The notes below the pieces were generated by a model, which worked only from the letters and a program-made list of their open reading frames with translations, did no database searches and was not told the origin of the DNA. Of a stretch of 64,000 nucleotides of DNA, positions 35,648 through 45,158 are shown in pieces. Location: the NCBI RefSeq assembly GCF_003121485.1, contig NZ_QAVX01000012.1:80580-144579 (forward strand). Direction: 5' to 3'. The stretch is from Dyella sp. C11. Lineage in GTDB: Bacteria > Pseudomonadota > Gammaproteobacteria > Xanthomonadales > Rhodanobacteraceae. The translations under genes and the position numbers were made by a program. Positions within the stretch are counted from its first letter, which is position 1. Each line of letters begins with the position of its first letter.

Positions 35648-37576
35648 TCAATGTCCCGGCTTGGGCAGGAAGGTATTGCGTTTCCGCTCCGGTGCCGGAC
35701 GCATGGCGTAGAGAAGTTCGGCTCCCCAGGGTTTGCCATCGGGCTTGTGCGGGGTTGGCTTCCACAGCAGGGGATTCCAATGGGCCGACTGATGCAAATA
35801 GCGGGTGCGCAGCAAGCGTTCTTCGTCCTTACTCAATACGCCCTTGAGTGCACCACCGCGTCGCGCGTATGCCATCAGTTTTTGATAGATGGGTTGTAGC
35901 TCGCTGGGAAGCGACTGTGCCGGAACGTCATCGGGTGATCTGTTGAAAGGCACACCCGCCTCCTGCGCCAAGGTATGCATGATCCGCAACGGAATCAGCT
36001 GGTATTCGCCCCGCACATAGCGCTGCAGCACCGCAGCCGCGGTGACGAACAGGCAACGCTCCGGCACCGCGCTGCGTCGGTCGTAGCGACGTGCCTCGCC
36101 GGTCCATGTCTGGATAAACAACTTCTGATCGAGCGTGCCATGGGTGGTCTGCGTGTTGCCTGCATCGAGCAGGTCGGTGGGATACCAGCCCTGCTTGTCC
36201 ATATCGCGCGAGGCACGCCACCAGGCATCGCTGTCGGTAGGCAAGGTGCCCATGGCTTCGGTGCTGGTTTGCGGCTGGCCGAGCAACAGGTGCTCCCAGG
36301 CCAGCGACAACGTGTAACCGCCGCCGATATCTGAGTGCACGCCGTGCAGGCGAATCTCCTTGTGCGAACCGGCGTGGTTCAAGGCAAAGTTGTGCCGGCA
36401 CTCGTCATCGGCAATCAGATGGATCACCCGGTCCGCGCAATCCTTGGGCAGGTAGAGCTTGGCGGGGTCATCCTTGTCGTTGCCGGGGATGCCCATGGCG
36501 GCGACGCTCTCGAACAGGCCGATAAAGCGGATCTTCAAATCGTCCTTGGCCGTGCCCCAGGCGGACTTGAGCGGCAGCCCCGCCTCGCGCAGCGCCTTGG
36601 CCATGGGGCTTGCCGAGCCCGCGTGGAAAATCAGGTTGGCGAAGTGGCGCGTGGCGGCTGCACCGCGACTGAAACCGAATAGATCGAATTCGATGGCATC
36701 GATGATGATGTTGCTGCCAGCGCTGCCGAGCAAAAACGTTCTTATTTCGTCGACTACTTTGAGAATAGCTTCCTCAGCGCGTGCGATGACGCCGGTCGGC
36801 CCATAGCCGGTGGCTCCGGACAAAAGGCTGTCTTGATGGTCGGCCAACGTGGCGATGCCTTCGACATAGACATGCCGATATACACATTGGCAACCGTTCT
36901 CGGTCGTCGCTTCATCCAGTGTGCGAGTGACTTTATAGAGGTCATACAACCGATGCACATTGGTTTCGTCACCACCGTAGCTGGCGCTGTCTTCCCCCCA
37001 GCCCTCTCGCTTGAGGCAGCTCTTGAACATGCTGCCAAGCACATCCGGGTGTTGCTGCAAAGGCGGATTGACCACCAGCGGATCGCAGGCGTCATGCGCG
37101 CGGAGGCTATTTGTGAAGTTATTGCCGGTGCCGTCATGGAACACTCCCACGCGTATCACCACATGCACGGCGTCGGCGGTGCGCATCGCCTCGAACGCGA
37201 CGGAGGAAACGTCGTCCGCATCACCCGTATTGGCTTCGACATGCCTGGCCGCCTGCGTGCGGACGGCATCACCCAGCGGTTGCGTGGGCAGGTCAATATC
37301 AGTCAGTCCCGAATCGTCTTCGATCCAGAAATCATCGAACGCACCGATCAACCGTGCGCCACAACCGGTGCGCATGCCTTCCACTGCCGGGGCATAGGCC
37401 AGCAAGGGCTTCACCGATTGCACAATCGGAAACACGCCGTTGCACTGCGGGCAATACACCTTATGCCCCAGGCCGGCGACCGCATGGCCCTTATGGCTGG
37501 CAATGCCATAGCCTTCGAGCACGCGCCCGCCATGGTCGGTACGCGAACAACAGGTAATGCCTTTACGCTTGGTCAT
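35648..37576 (-). CDS. T6SS effector: PAAR domain fused to DUF2235 (Tle1-type) phospholipase
   Basis: The predicted product is a toxin carried on the spike tip that hydrolyses phospholipids of target cells. The start MTKRKGITCCSRTDHGG has AAGGA eight bases upstream; 642 residues. The PAAR-like domain (about 1-80) has DHGGRVLEGYG, GLGHKVYCPQCNGVFPIVQ and the tail MRTGCGARLIGA. The DUF2235 alpha/beta-hydrolase domain follows (about 138-560): VGVFHDGTGNNF, nucleophile elbow GFSRG with Ser303, FIGLFESVAAMG (353-362) and GVHSDIGGGY (412-421) with His414. Paralogous lipoprotein genes flank it on both sides, and tssA and tssM lie outside them. Confidence 0.88.
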   Translation of the reverse strand: MTKRKGITCCSRTDHGGRVLEGYGIASHKGHAVAGLGHKVYCPQCNGVFPIVQSVKPLLAYAPAVEGMRTGCGARLIGAFDDFWIEDDSGLTDIDLPTQPLGDAVRTQAARHVEANTGDADDVSSVAFEAMRTADAVHVVIRVGVFHDGTGNNFTNSLRAHDACDPLVVNPPLQQHPDVLGSMFKSCLKREGWGEDSASYGGDETNVHRLYDLYKVTRTLDEATTENGCQCVYRHVYVEGIATLADHQDSLLSGATGYGPTGVIARAEEAILKVVDEIRTFLLGSAGSNIIIDAIEFDLFGFSRGAAATRHFANLIFHAGSASPMAKALREAGLPLKSAWGTAKDDLKIRFIGLFESVAAMGIPGNDKDDPAKLYLPKDCADRVIHLIADDECRHNFALNHAGSHKEIRLHGVHSDIGGGYTLSLAWEHLLLGQPQTSTEAMGTLPTDSDAWWRASRDMDKQGWYPTDLLDAGNTQTTHGTLDQKLFIQTWTGEARRYDRRSAVPERCLFVTAAAVLQRYVRGEYQLIPLRIMHTLAQEAGVPFNRSPDDVPAQSLPSELQPIYQKLMAYARRGGALKGVLSKDEERLLRTRYLHQSAHWNPLLWKPTPHKPDGKPWGAELLYAMRPAPERKRNTFLPKPGH

Positions 37577-37638
37577 GGGTCGTCCTTGCATGGGAGGCGG
37601 GCCGTCAATGGCGGTTCGACGCGTGAAACGGATCGCCA

Positions 37639-38370
37639 TTACCAGCTGTCGTAGGGGATGCCGTGTTCTTCGACGTATTTTTTGGCTTCGTCGGAGAGGC
37701 GTACGTAACGCCCCTCGTGTTGCCCTTGGTCGGGCCCCAGCGGCTCCGCCTCGGCTTTGCCTCTCAGAATTTCCATCGGCTCAAAGCCGATACCCACCAG
37801 CCACACGATGGTGTGTCCTCCTGGTGCCACACCTAGCGTGATATCGCTGCGACAGCTCATCTGCGTCTGGCCACGCCAGGTGACGCGTTCCTGTTTGACC
37901 AGCGCCTGGCGCATGGTTTCCGGTACGGTGAATTGCCAGCTGTACGTCTGCGGTTCGACGAGGGATTGCCAGCGCACGAATACTTCCATGGGAGCTTCTG
38001 CCCAGTCGAAACGGGGACCACCACCGCCGCCCTGCAGATTGCTCCAGCCAGCGGCCTGCCCCAACTCGCCCACGACGCCCTGAGGAATCTTTACCCAGCG
38101 GCCTTTGGCATCTTTTACTTCCAGGGTTTCTATCCAAGCTTCCATATACCTTGGCGCCACCGCCTCGATGGCCCAGTGGTGGCAAAACGGAACCACGAAC
38201 CGTTTCGTCTGCGCATCGGCATAAGCGCCCTGGCTGGCGCACGCCGAGGCACACACAAGCAAGAACAACAGAACCAGACGCCGTGCTGCGTCTGTGATGC
38301 CTTGGCCGTCCATACGTCCCATCGCATCGATGCGCTGGACGAATGACGATGAACCCGCGATATAAGCCAT
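37639..38370 (-). CDS. Second DUF2931-like lipoprotein, probable immunity paralogue
   Basis: This 243-residue protein shares the whole body of the 35003-35635 product (EAWIETLEVKDAKGRWVKIP, MEVFVRWQSLVEPQTYSWQF, LSDEAKKYVEEHGIPYDSW). The hydrophobic segment RLVLLFLLVCASACAS gives a probable lipobox at ASAC. With the start at 38370, preceded by AAGGGGTAAGG and six bases from the tssA stop, about 30 residues precede that segment; internal starts at 38322 or 38313 would give a more usual signal peptide. It lies directly upstream of the effector gene. The immunity role is inferred. Confidence 0.7.
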   Translation of the reverse strand: MAYIAGSSSFVQRIDAMGRMDGQGITDAARRLVLLFLLVCASACASQGAYADAQTKRFVVPFCHHWAIEAVAPRYMEAWIETLEVKDAKGRWVKIPQGVVGELGQAAGWSNLQGGGGGPRFDWAEAPMEVFVRWQSLVEPQTYSWQFTVPETMRQALVKQERVTWRGQTQMSCRSDITLGVAPGGHTIVWLVGIGFEPMEILRGKAEAEPLGPDQGQHEGRYVRLSDEAKKYVEEHGIPYDSW

Positions 38371-38375
38371 AAGCC

Positions 38376-39833
38376 TTACCCCTTGGGCGTCGATTCAAGC
38401 AATGCCTGCGCCGGCTGCTGGCGCAGCAGATGCTCGTACAGCGCAGGCTCCCACTGCTCCGCTGGCGTGGTCTGCATGGTGCGCAGCACGCTGGCGTAAA
38501 GATCGTCGGCCAACCACGCGAGCCCGCGCGAAGCGAGCAGATCGGCAGCGATGGCGGTGGCGTAGCAACGCTGGCGCGGCGCGGTATGACTGGTCTGCAG
38601 CTCTTGCAGGCGGCGCAGCACTACCTCCACGCCCTCGTTGTCCAGCTGGACGACCAGTTCGTCGCGCAAGTCGCCGTACTCCTGCACGGGGCTGCTATGC
38701 GCCGTGTCGTCGGCGCCGCTGAGCCAGCCCAGGGTTTCGTGATCGATGAACGGGCGCCCATCGTTGAAGCACAAGTCGGTCAGCGTGGGTATGCGTCGTA
38801 CGAAGCGCTCGGTGGAAAGGCGGATGGCATCGGCCACTTCCTTCATTTCCAGGCGCGCGGCAATGCTGGCGGCCAGATAGCTGCCGCGTATCCAGTACGG
38901 TGAAGACACCACGCTTTTTTCAACCCGCTGCAGCAGCAGGGGATTCACTGCGTTGTTGCGCAGTGCATCTTGATAGCCCTGGGCGATATCGGCCGGCACG
39001 CCCATCAGCTCAGTACGCTGCTCGCGTCGCGCGGCGGGTGCGGCGTTCAAGTGTGCCCACAGGGCGAAGCGCCGCAGCTGATAGCCGGTGGGATCGTAGA
39101 CATCTTGCTGGTTGGCGAACTCAGCCACCGCCAGCAAGGAGCGGCGGTTGTTGCGCTCTTCGCCGAGCTTGAGCGGATCCGTGGAGCTGAAGAACGCCTC
39201 GCTGATGGCCGTGCCGCCAGCCTGGCCCTGCGACGGCGCAGGCATAACGGATACGGCTTCAGGGAAACGCGCGGCGTCGGCCTGCTGCTGGAGTTTGGTC
39301 AACAATTGGGTCAGGGAGCCGACATCCAGCTGCGCTGCCTCCGCACGCAGCTGCAAGCGCTCCAGCGGGTTTTGCGCGCTGGTCAAGGCTGCTGGGCTGA
39401 AGTCGTGCGGGTCAAGCGCAGGCAACGCTTGCGCGAGGCGTTCGAGCCATAGCGTCACCATCTTCCGCTTGGCGAGATGGCCGGTGGGACCGGGCTTGGG
39501 ATAACCGGTGTCCCAATACTGCTCCACCATGCCGGCCAGCATGCTTGCTGCCTCCGTCCACGAGCGCCAGTTGTGCGCACGCAGGCGGGCCGTCATCAGG
39601 TGTCCCGCGATGCGGAAGTGCTTGCACTGGTGTTGCAGGTAGTGGCGCGCCGCGTCATCGATGTACAACCAATCCATGCGCGCTTCGTTCAGGCCACCCA
39701 GCTTGACCATCTCCTGATCGATGGCCTGATAGGTTTCGTCTTCTTCGTTGAAATAGCCGGCTGGCTGCTGCGCATCGATGGGCGCCAGCAGGGTGTCGAC
39801 ATCCAGGGCGGGGAAATCCATCACCAGTGACAT
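38376..39833 (-). CDS. tssA: T6SS protein TssA (ImpA N-terminal domain)
   Basis: TssA caps and guides assembly of the baseplate and sheath. The 485-residue protein opens with the ImpA N-terminal domain: LLAPIDAQQPAGYFNEEDETYQAID, MDWLYIDDAARHYLQHQCKHFRIAGHLMTA, then AGMVEQYWDTGYPKPGPTGHLAKRKMVTLWLERL. The C-terminal half is helical with a run resembling VasJ-type domains. The start overlaps the vasI-like stop by 13 bases; an ATG four codons later is an alternative. Confidence 0.93.
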   Translation of the reverse strand: MSLVMDFPALDVDTLLAPIDAQQPAGYFNEEDETYQAIDQEMVKLGGLNEARMDWLYIDDAARHYLQHQCKHFRIAGHLMTARLRAHNWRSWTEAASMLAGMVEQYWDTGYPKPGPTGHLAKRKMVTLWLERLAQALPALDPHDFSPAALTSAQNPLERLQLRAEAAQLDVGSLTQLLTKLQQQADAARFPEAVSVMPAPSQGQAGGTAISEAFFSSTDPLKLGEERNNRRSLLAVAEFANQQDVYDPTGYQLRRFALWAHLNAAPAARREQRTELMGVPADIAQGYQDALRNNAVNPLLLQRVEKSVVSSPYWIRGSYLAASIAARLEMKEVADAIRLSTERFVRRIPTLTDLCFNDGRPFIDHETLGWLSGADDTAHSSPVQEYGDLRDELVVQLDNEGVEVVLRRLQELQTSHTAPRQRCYATAIAADLLASRGLAWLADDLYASVLRTMQTTPAEQWEPALYEHLLRQQPAQALLESTPKG

Positions 39834-40522
39834 GCCTCGCGCTGCTGCTTGATAAGCTCATGCAGATCGGAGGCGTCGAAGACGAGCCCATCCAGCGTGG
39901 GGAAATCGCTTTTGGTTTGCAGCTGCGCACCGGCGCCCAGCTGCTTGAGCGTGTCGATGGCCACCAGCCCACGACCGGCGTCGGCGATGCTGCCCACCTC
40001 CAGCACCTGCCATGCGGCGGCATCCGCTACCGCCTTGCCGTCCAACAGCAGTTGCATGCGCAGTCGATTGTTGGCGATGGGGTGGCCGGCAAGAAGCTGA
40101 AGCCGGGTGATGCCCGACAGACAGCTGATGGCCATGACCGGTCCCAACGCCGTGCCGTTGATTGCCGGCGCAGAGATCACGATTTGCATGGCACCGTTGC
40201 CGTCGTCGCGAGAACGCGACAACAGGAAACGATGATCTTCCGGCTTGCGCTGGTTCTCGTTGCGTTGAACCAGCTGCACGATGAGCGGCACGGTCGCCAC
40301 CGTTGCTTGCTCGGCCGAGGCATGCAGGGTTGAACTGGCCGTCATCGCTGGCAGCGTCACCGGTGTACCGGCGACGCTATCGAAGCAGGCAAGCCGCTGT
40401 ACCGACGAGGTGATTTTGGTGCAGTCAGGCGTTTGGGTGGCCGCGATGCGAGCAGGATCATCGTTGCCATGGCTGCAGGCGGCAGCGCTGAGCAGCAGCA
40501 GGCTGGATATGCGTAATTTCAT
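39821..40522 (-). CDS. T6SS-associated protein VasI/TagO
   Basis: This 233-residue exported protein of the VasI/TagO group, found in many T6SS loci, has no settled biochemical role. The start MKLRISSLLLLSAAACSHG gives a lipoprotein-like signal (SAAAC). The family mark CTKITSSVQRLACFDSVAG (paired Cys) follows, and the rest is beta-rich (HRFLLSRSRDDGNGAMQIVISAPA, RLQLLAGHPIANNRLRMQLLLDGKAV). The ATG overlaps the upstream regulator stop (ATGA), so it belongs to the same operon. Confidence 0.75.
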   Translation of the reverse strand: MKLRISSLLLLSAAACSHGNDDPARIAATQTPDCTKITSSVQRLACFDSVAGTPVTLPAMTASSTLHASAEQATVATVPLIVQLVQRNENQRKPEDHRFLLSRSRDDGNGAMQIVISAPAINGTALGPVMAISCLSGITRLQLLAGHPIANNRLRMQLLLDGKAVADAAAWQVLEVGSIADAGRGLVAIDTLKQLGAGAQLQTKSDFPTLDGLVFDASDLHELIKQQREACHW

Positions 40523-42099
40523 GGGGCATCCGTCTCCCGATCCAGATTCCATTTCTGGCATTTGTGGGCCAGGGTGCGTTTGGGCATGCCGAGGCTCTGC
40601 GCTGCCCGGCTACGCGAACCGTTGAGCTGGCGCAGGCGACTGCCAATCATCAGGCGTTCGAAGGCATCCACGGCTTCGGCCAGGCGCGGCATAGCCAACA
40701 GCGGGTGCAGCGACGCCTGTTCACCGATGGCTGGCGCGCCGTGCGGAGTCAGCGCATCCACCGGCAGCATCCAGGTTTGCAAGGTATTGAGATCTATCAG
40801 CTGACCTGGCGCGGTTTGTTCGGCGGCCGCCATTACCAGGCTGCGAAGCTCGCGCACGTTGCCCGGGAAAGGCTGGTCATGCAGCCACGCTTTTGCCGCA
40901 GCGCTGAAGCCCGCCACGTGCGATTGACGCTCTCGGTTGTGCTTCAGCAATACATGCGTGGCGATAGCCTGAATATCGTCAGGGCGCTCGCGCAAGGACG
41001 GCAGGTGCAGCGCCTGCTGGCGGATGCGGTAGTAAAGATCCTCGCGGAACTGGCCTTCGCGAATGCGGCGCGGCAATGGCTGATGGGTGGCGCAGATCAA
41101 GCGGAAATCAGACTCGCGCTCCTTGGTGGCGCCGACCGGCCGGTACTTTTTCTCGTTGAGTACGCGAAGCAGCACACTCTGCAAGGCCAGCGGCATGTCG
41201 CCGATCTCATCGAGAAACAGCGTGCCGCCGTGCGCCTCCGCAACCAGTCCCTGTCGCGCTTGCGTAGCGCCGGTATAGGCGCCCCGCACACTGCCGAACA
41301 ACTCGGCTTCGATCAGCTCGTTGGGGATAGCTGCGCAGTTGACCGGTACGAACGGGCCGCCGCGCGCGGATGCCTGATGTATCAACCAGGCTGCGTGGTC
41401 TTTGCCCGAACCGGTCTCACCGGTAATGAGGATGGACAGGCTGGAATCGGCCAGACGAAGCAAATCGCTGCGGATCTGCTGTGTGAGAGTGCTCTCGCCG
41501 ACGAATTCGGAAGCGAGCAGGCGGCGGGCACGACTGTCGCCGCGATCGGCCTCCAGCTTGAGACGAACGGTTTGCTCGTAGCGAAAGCTTTCCTCGGCGT
41601 TGACCATCTCCGCGAGCCGCGCGAACAAGCTTTCATGCGCGTCGAATAATGCTTGCCAGAGTGCGTCGTTTTGCAGCACGCGTAAGGCCTGCGGCGAGCC
41701 GAGAAAGGCCATGACGCCGATCCTTTGCTGTTGGCTGTTATTCAAGGGCACTACCCATAGTGCCCGCGCGCTGGGCCAGTGCTCGCGGAGCGCCTCGAAA
41801 CCCTCACCGATGCCCACCAGGCAGGTCATGTCATCGACATGGCAGCGCTGCCCGGTGATAAGGCTGTAGACCAGGGGATTGTCCTGCGCGCTCATGTCCA
41901 GCGAAGGCATGCCTGCCACCGATCCATTTGCGACGGCCAAGGCGCACAGCTGATCGCCCACACGATTGCGCAGATAGCAACAAGCGCCGAGCAGCCCATG
42001 CAGGCGTACGGTCTGAGCCAGAAAAACCTCGGACAATGTCCCGAAGTGCGTCGCCATGGCCATCGATCGAGTGAGCAGGGCTACCGCAAGCGCGTCCAT
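40519..42099 (-). CDS. vasH: Sigma54-dependent transcriptional activator (VasH type)
   Basis: This is an enhancer-binding protein expected to switch on sigma54 promoters of the T6SS. The 526-residue protein has an N-terminal sensory region (about 1-190, GAF-like), an AAA+ domain with Walker A GETGSGKD (227-234), the sigma54-contact loop GAYTGA (273-278), Walker B GGTLFLDEIGD (291-301) and the arginine-finger region FREDLYYRI, and a C-terminal Fis-type helix-turn-helix (NGSRSRAAQSLGMPKRTLAHK). Retention of GAYTGA argues that it works with sigma54. A matching promoter and dyads lie before hcp. Confidence 0.9.
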   Translation of the reverse strand: MDALAVALLTRSMAMATHFGTLSEVFLAQTVRLHGLLGACCYLRNRVGDQLCALAVANGSVAGMPSLDMSAQDNPLVYSLITGQRCHVDDMTCLVGIGEGFEALREHWPSARALWVVPLNNSQQQRIGVMAFLGSPQALRVLQNDALWQALFDAHESLFARLAEMVNAEESFRYEQTVRLKLEADRGDSRARRLLASEFVGESTLTQQIRSDLLRLADSSLSILITGETGSGKDHAAWLIHQASARGGPFVPVNCAAIPNELIEAELFGSVRGAYTGATQARQGLVAEAHGGTLFLDEIGDMPLALQSVLLRVLNEKKYRPVGATKERESDFRLICATHQPLPRRIREGQFREDLYYRIRQQALHLPSLRERPDDIQAIATHVLLKHNRERQSHVAGFSAAAKAWLHDQPFPGNVRELRSLVMAAAEQTAPGQLIDLNTLQTWMLPVDALTPHGAPAIGEQASLHPLLAMPRLAEAVDAFERLMIGSRLRQLNGSRSRAAQSLGMPKRTLAHKCQKWNLDRETDAP

Positions 42100-42103
42100 G
42101 TCC

Positions 42104-44698
42104 TCAATCCAGGATGGCCGCGAAGGCCGTGTCGTCCCAGCTCAGCCGGGCTTGAGTGAAGGTTTGCCGAGAAGCCACGCGCTGCAGGACGGCGAGCGAA
42201 AGTGGCGGCAACAACTCTCCATCGATGCTGGCGTCCAGCATGCGAGCACCGTTTTCGTGCCGGGTACAGCGTGCCCGCAACTCATTCGTGGCGCTGGTGT
42301 CCACCTCAAGCACGGCGCCATAACGCGCAGCGAACTGATCGATTAAACGTTGAAGACGTGCATCGATGATCTCGCTCAGGACGCCATCGCCCAGGTAGCG
42401 ATAAGGCACGATCTGCATGCGCGCAAGCAACGCAGGCTTGAAGAAGCGCATGATGCGTGAGCGCAGCGTTTCTTCATCCAGATCGCACAACGAACCATCC
42501 TGTTGATCGAAGCCGAGATTGGAAGTGAGAAAGAACAGGATGTTCTTGCAATCGATCAGGCGACCTTCGCCGTCGGTGAGCTCACCTTTGTCAAACGCCT
42601 GATAGAAGATATTGAGCACTTCCGGATGAGCTTTCTCCACTTCATCCAACAACACCACCGAATAGGGACGCTGACGAATTGCCTCCGTCAGGAGGCCGCC
42701 CTCGCCATAACCGACGTAGCCCGGTGGTGAGCCAAGCAACCGCGAGACGGTGTGCTTTTCCTGATATTCGGCCATATTGATGGTGGTGATGAATTGCTTG
42801 CCGCCAAACAGAGCGTCGGTCATCGCCAACGCCGTTTCTGTTTTTCCCACACCGCTGGGGCCGACGAGAAGGAACGCTCCAAGCGGCGTGCCCGGCCGCC
42901 TCAAATCGGCCATGGCAGTCAGCAAATGCTTGTGCACGCGCTCGATCGCAGTTTGCTGCCCCTTGACCCGCTCACTCAGCAGAGCGGGCAACGAACGCAA
43001 TCGCTCCATGCGATCGCTGGTCATGGTGTTGGCGGGGATGCCGGTCCAATCAGCAATGACCTGTGCGATCTGCTCTCGACCCACATCCGCGTGGAGCAGC
43101 GCTCCGTCGCGCTGCAAGTCGGCCAGCTGGACGACCTTGTCGCGCAATAGAGACTCGTCAGCCCCATCGTTACGATCGTGACGACTGTCGCTTTTGTCGT
43201 CCTTCGATCGACGTAGCGCGATAATCTCATCGACGAGTTGCCGCTGCCTTTCCCAAGTCTCGTGAAGCGACTCGATCTGGGCAGCGATGTGACCGTGCTT
43301 CGCTTCCAACTTCGCGACAAGTGAGGATTCTACGGATCGCCCAAAGCGAGCATCTCGGCGAAGAATCTCTATTTCCGCGTTGATCTCCTGCTGTGCGTGT
43401 TCAAGCGCAGAGAGCCTGCGGGGTGGCTCGGCTTGGGCTGTTGCCACGCGGGCGCAGGCAGTGTCGAGTACATCGATGGCCTTGTCCGGCAACTGGCGCC
43501 CAGCGAGATAGCGCGCAGAAAGACCTGCCGCCGCGCGCAGTGCATCGTCGCTGATAACGACGTTGTGTGCTTTCTCATACACGGCGCGCAAGCCGCGGAG
43601 AATATGCACCGCCTGCTCCTGGCTGGGCTCGTCCAGCTTGACGAGCTGAAAGCGGCGCGATAAAGCCGGATCTTTCTCGAAATATTTCTTGTATTCGGAC
43701 CAGGTCGTAGCGGCGATCGTGCGAAGTTCACCGCGGGCCAGCGCGGGCTTGAGAAGATTGGCCGCGTCCGTGCCGCCCGCGGCGTTGCCTGCGCCAATGA
43801 GGGTATGCGCCTCGTCGATGAACAGGATGACCGGGTGCGGCGATGCCCTGACCTCGTCGATGACTGCTTTAAGCCGCTTCTCGAATTCGCCCTTGATGGC
43901 AGCACCAGCCTGCAAAGCGCCGAGGTCCAGCCCCCAGAGTGCAACTTGGCTCAGCGGCTCGGGCACGCGCTCCTGCGCGATGCGTAGAGCCAGCCCTTCG
44001 ACCACCGCACTTTTGCCCACGCCCGCATCGCCCACCACGATCGGATTGTTTTTACGACGTCGGGACAGGATGTCGATCATCAGGTCGATTTCGCTGTCGC
44101 GGCATAGGACCGGATCGATGCCGCCATCACGCGCTTGTTGGGTGTAGTTGTGGCCATATTTGGTAAGCGCAGAGTCACCGCTTCCCATGGGACCTTCTGG
44201 CATCGTTGTCGAGGTGTCCGGGCTTTCGCTCGACTGGGCAAGCAAGCTCGCGAACTGTTTGCGCAGCGACTCGCGATTGATGCCATCCAGCAAACGTATG
44301 GCTGCCAGCGGAAGGTAACGCGCAGGGTTGAGCAAAGCGGCGAGTAGCACGCTGCCGCTGCGTATCAGAGGTTGCTCAAGTTCCAGCGAGCCGAGCATCC
44401 AGGCCTCCTGAAGCAACTCCACCAGCAAAGGCGAGAACGACGGGTACTGATCGTTACCGCCATGTTGCTCTATGAATGCACAGGACAGTGCCTGTCGCGC
44501 AGCGTCGACATCCAGAGCGGCCCGGCGAAGAAGAAGACGGATATCGCTTAGCGGGTTGTCCAGTAGCTTGAACAATACGTGCGGCACGGAGACCTCGGCG
44601 CCGCGTTGACTTATGCAGAGGCTGGCGGCCTCTTCAAGGCCGTGTCGGCAGACAGGGTTGAGCCGATCGATAAGCGTCGGTAGATCAATTCTGATCAT
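42104..44698 (-). CDS. tssH: T6SS ATPase TssH (ClpV)
   Basis: ClpV disassembles the contracted TssB/TssC sheath. The 864-residue protein has the N-terminal ClpV domain (1-150), first AAA+ module with GDAGVGKS (223-230) and ILFIDEAHTLIGAG, a middle coiled-coil region (about 425-500), and the second module with GPSGVGKT (613-620) and VLLDEVEKAHPEVLNIFYQAFDKG. WTGIPANTM lies between them. It is the first gene of the leftward operon; its promoter must lie in the 460-base divergent region. The regulator gene starts five bases downstream. Confidence 0.96.
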   Translation of the reverse strand: MIRIDLPTLIDRLNPVCRHGLEEAASLCISQRGAEVSVPHVLFKLLDNPLSDIRLLLRRAALDVDAARQALSCAFIEQHGGNDQYPSFSPLLVELLQEAWMLGSLELEQPLIRSGSVLLAALLNPARYLPLAAIRLLDGINRESLRKQFASLLAQSSESPDTSTTMPEGPMGSGDSALTKYGHNYTQQARDGGIDPVLCRDSEIDLMIDILSRRRKNNPIVVGDAGVGKSAVVEGLALRIAQERVPEPLSQVALWGLDLGALQAGAAIKGEFEKRLKAVIDEVRASPHPVILFIDEAHTLIGAGNAAGGTDAANLLKPALARGELRTIAATTWSEYKKYFEKDPALSRRFQLVKLDEPSQEQAVHILRGLRAVYEKAHNVVISDDALRAAAGLSARYLAGRQLPDKAIDVLDTACARVATAQAEPPRRLSALEHAQQEINAEIEILRRDARFGRSVESSLVAKLEAKHGHIAAQIESLHETWERQRQLVDEIIALRRSKDDKSDSRHDRNDGADESLLRDKVVQLADLQRDGALLHADVGREQIAQVIADWTGIPANTMTSDRMERLRSLPALLSERVKGQQTAIERVHKHLLTAMADLRRPGTPLGAFLLVGPSGVGKTETALAMTDALFGGKQFITTINMAEYQEKHTVSRLLGSPPGYVGYGEGGLLTEAIRQRPYSVVLLDEVEKAHPEVLNIFYQAFDKGELTDGEGRLIDCKNILFFLTSNLGFDQQDGSLCDLDEETLRSRIMRFFKPALLARMQIVPYRYLGDGVLSEIIDARLQRLIDQFAARYGAVLEVDTSATNELRARCTRHENGARMLDASIDGELLPPLSLAVLQRVASRQTFTQARLSWDDTAFAAILD

Positions 44699-45158
44699 GC
44701 ATTAGGACTCGTCCGATGATGTCTCGCCCGCGTCGCCAGATTGGCTGACTTTTGGGGTTATCGCATCGACTACACCCGTGGCGAGCAGACTCGATGGGGG
44801 CAAGAACAACGCATTAGAAAAGCACGTTTATCGATACGTTTATGTAGGAAATGACCGAGCAGGATGAGCGATTTCTACTCAACATGAAAAATTACTTAGC
44901 CAGTCGATCGTCGCCGAAGATTTGGGATTCGTCCGATTGCCATGACCAATAGATCTTGGATAGCGTGCGTGCCCTGCGTTCCACCATCACACCTATGGCT
45001 AGGCAATTTACGAACACCGAAATCATGTCGTATCGGTAGTGCATGCCTTCGATTTGCGTGGCTTCTTTTGCATCTCGGGTGATTCAGCATGTCGCCATGC
45101 GAAAGTGGCTGAACCTTATGCGCTTAACTCGTTCTCGCAGTATTCACAGGGAGTTGTC
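44699..45158. promoter_or_regulatory. Divergent T6SS promoter region (tssH leftward, tssB rightward)
   Basis: 460 bases with no convincing gene lie between the divergent tssH and tssB starts, so promoters for both structural operons should lie here. The stretch is visibly AT-richer than its surroundings. I found no sigma54 -24/-12 element with correct spacing and no CGGGCAA/TTGCCCG dyads like those before hcp. CAGGGAG eight bases before the tssB ATG is a good ribosome-binding site. Confidence 0.6.

Noticed and set aside
40519..42099. Walker A variant GETGSGKD as a sign of an inactive activator
   Set aside because: The P-loop Gly-Lys core is intact and GAYTGA and Walker B are present; the final Asp instead of Glu is a mild variation.
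45104..45119. TGGC...TGC resembling a sigma54 promoter before tssB
   Set aside because: The GG and GC elements are 11 bases apart instead of ten, and the -24 half lacks the A-C of the consensus; I do not count it as a promoter.
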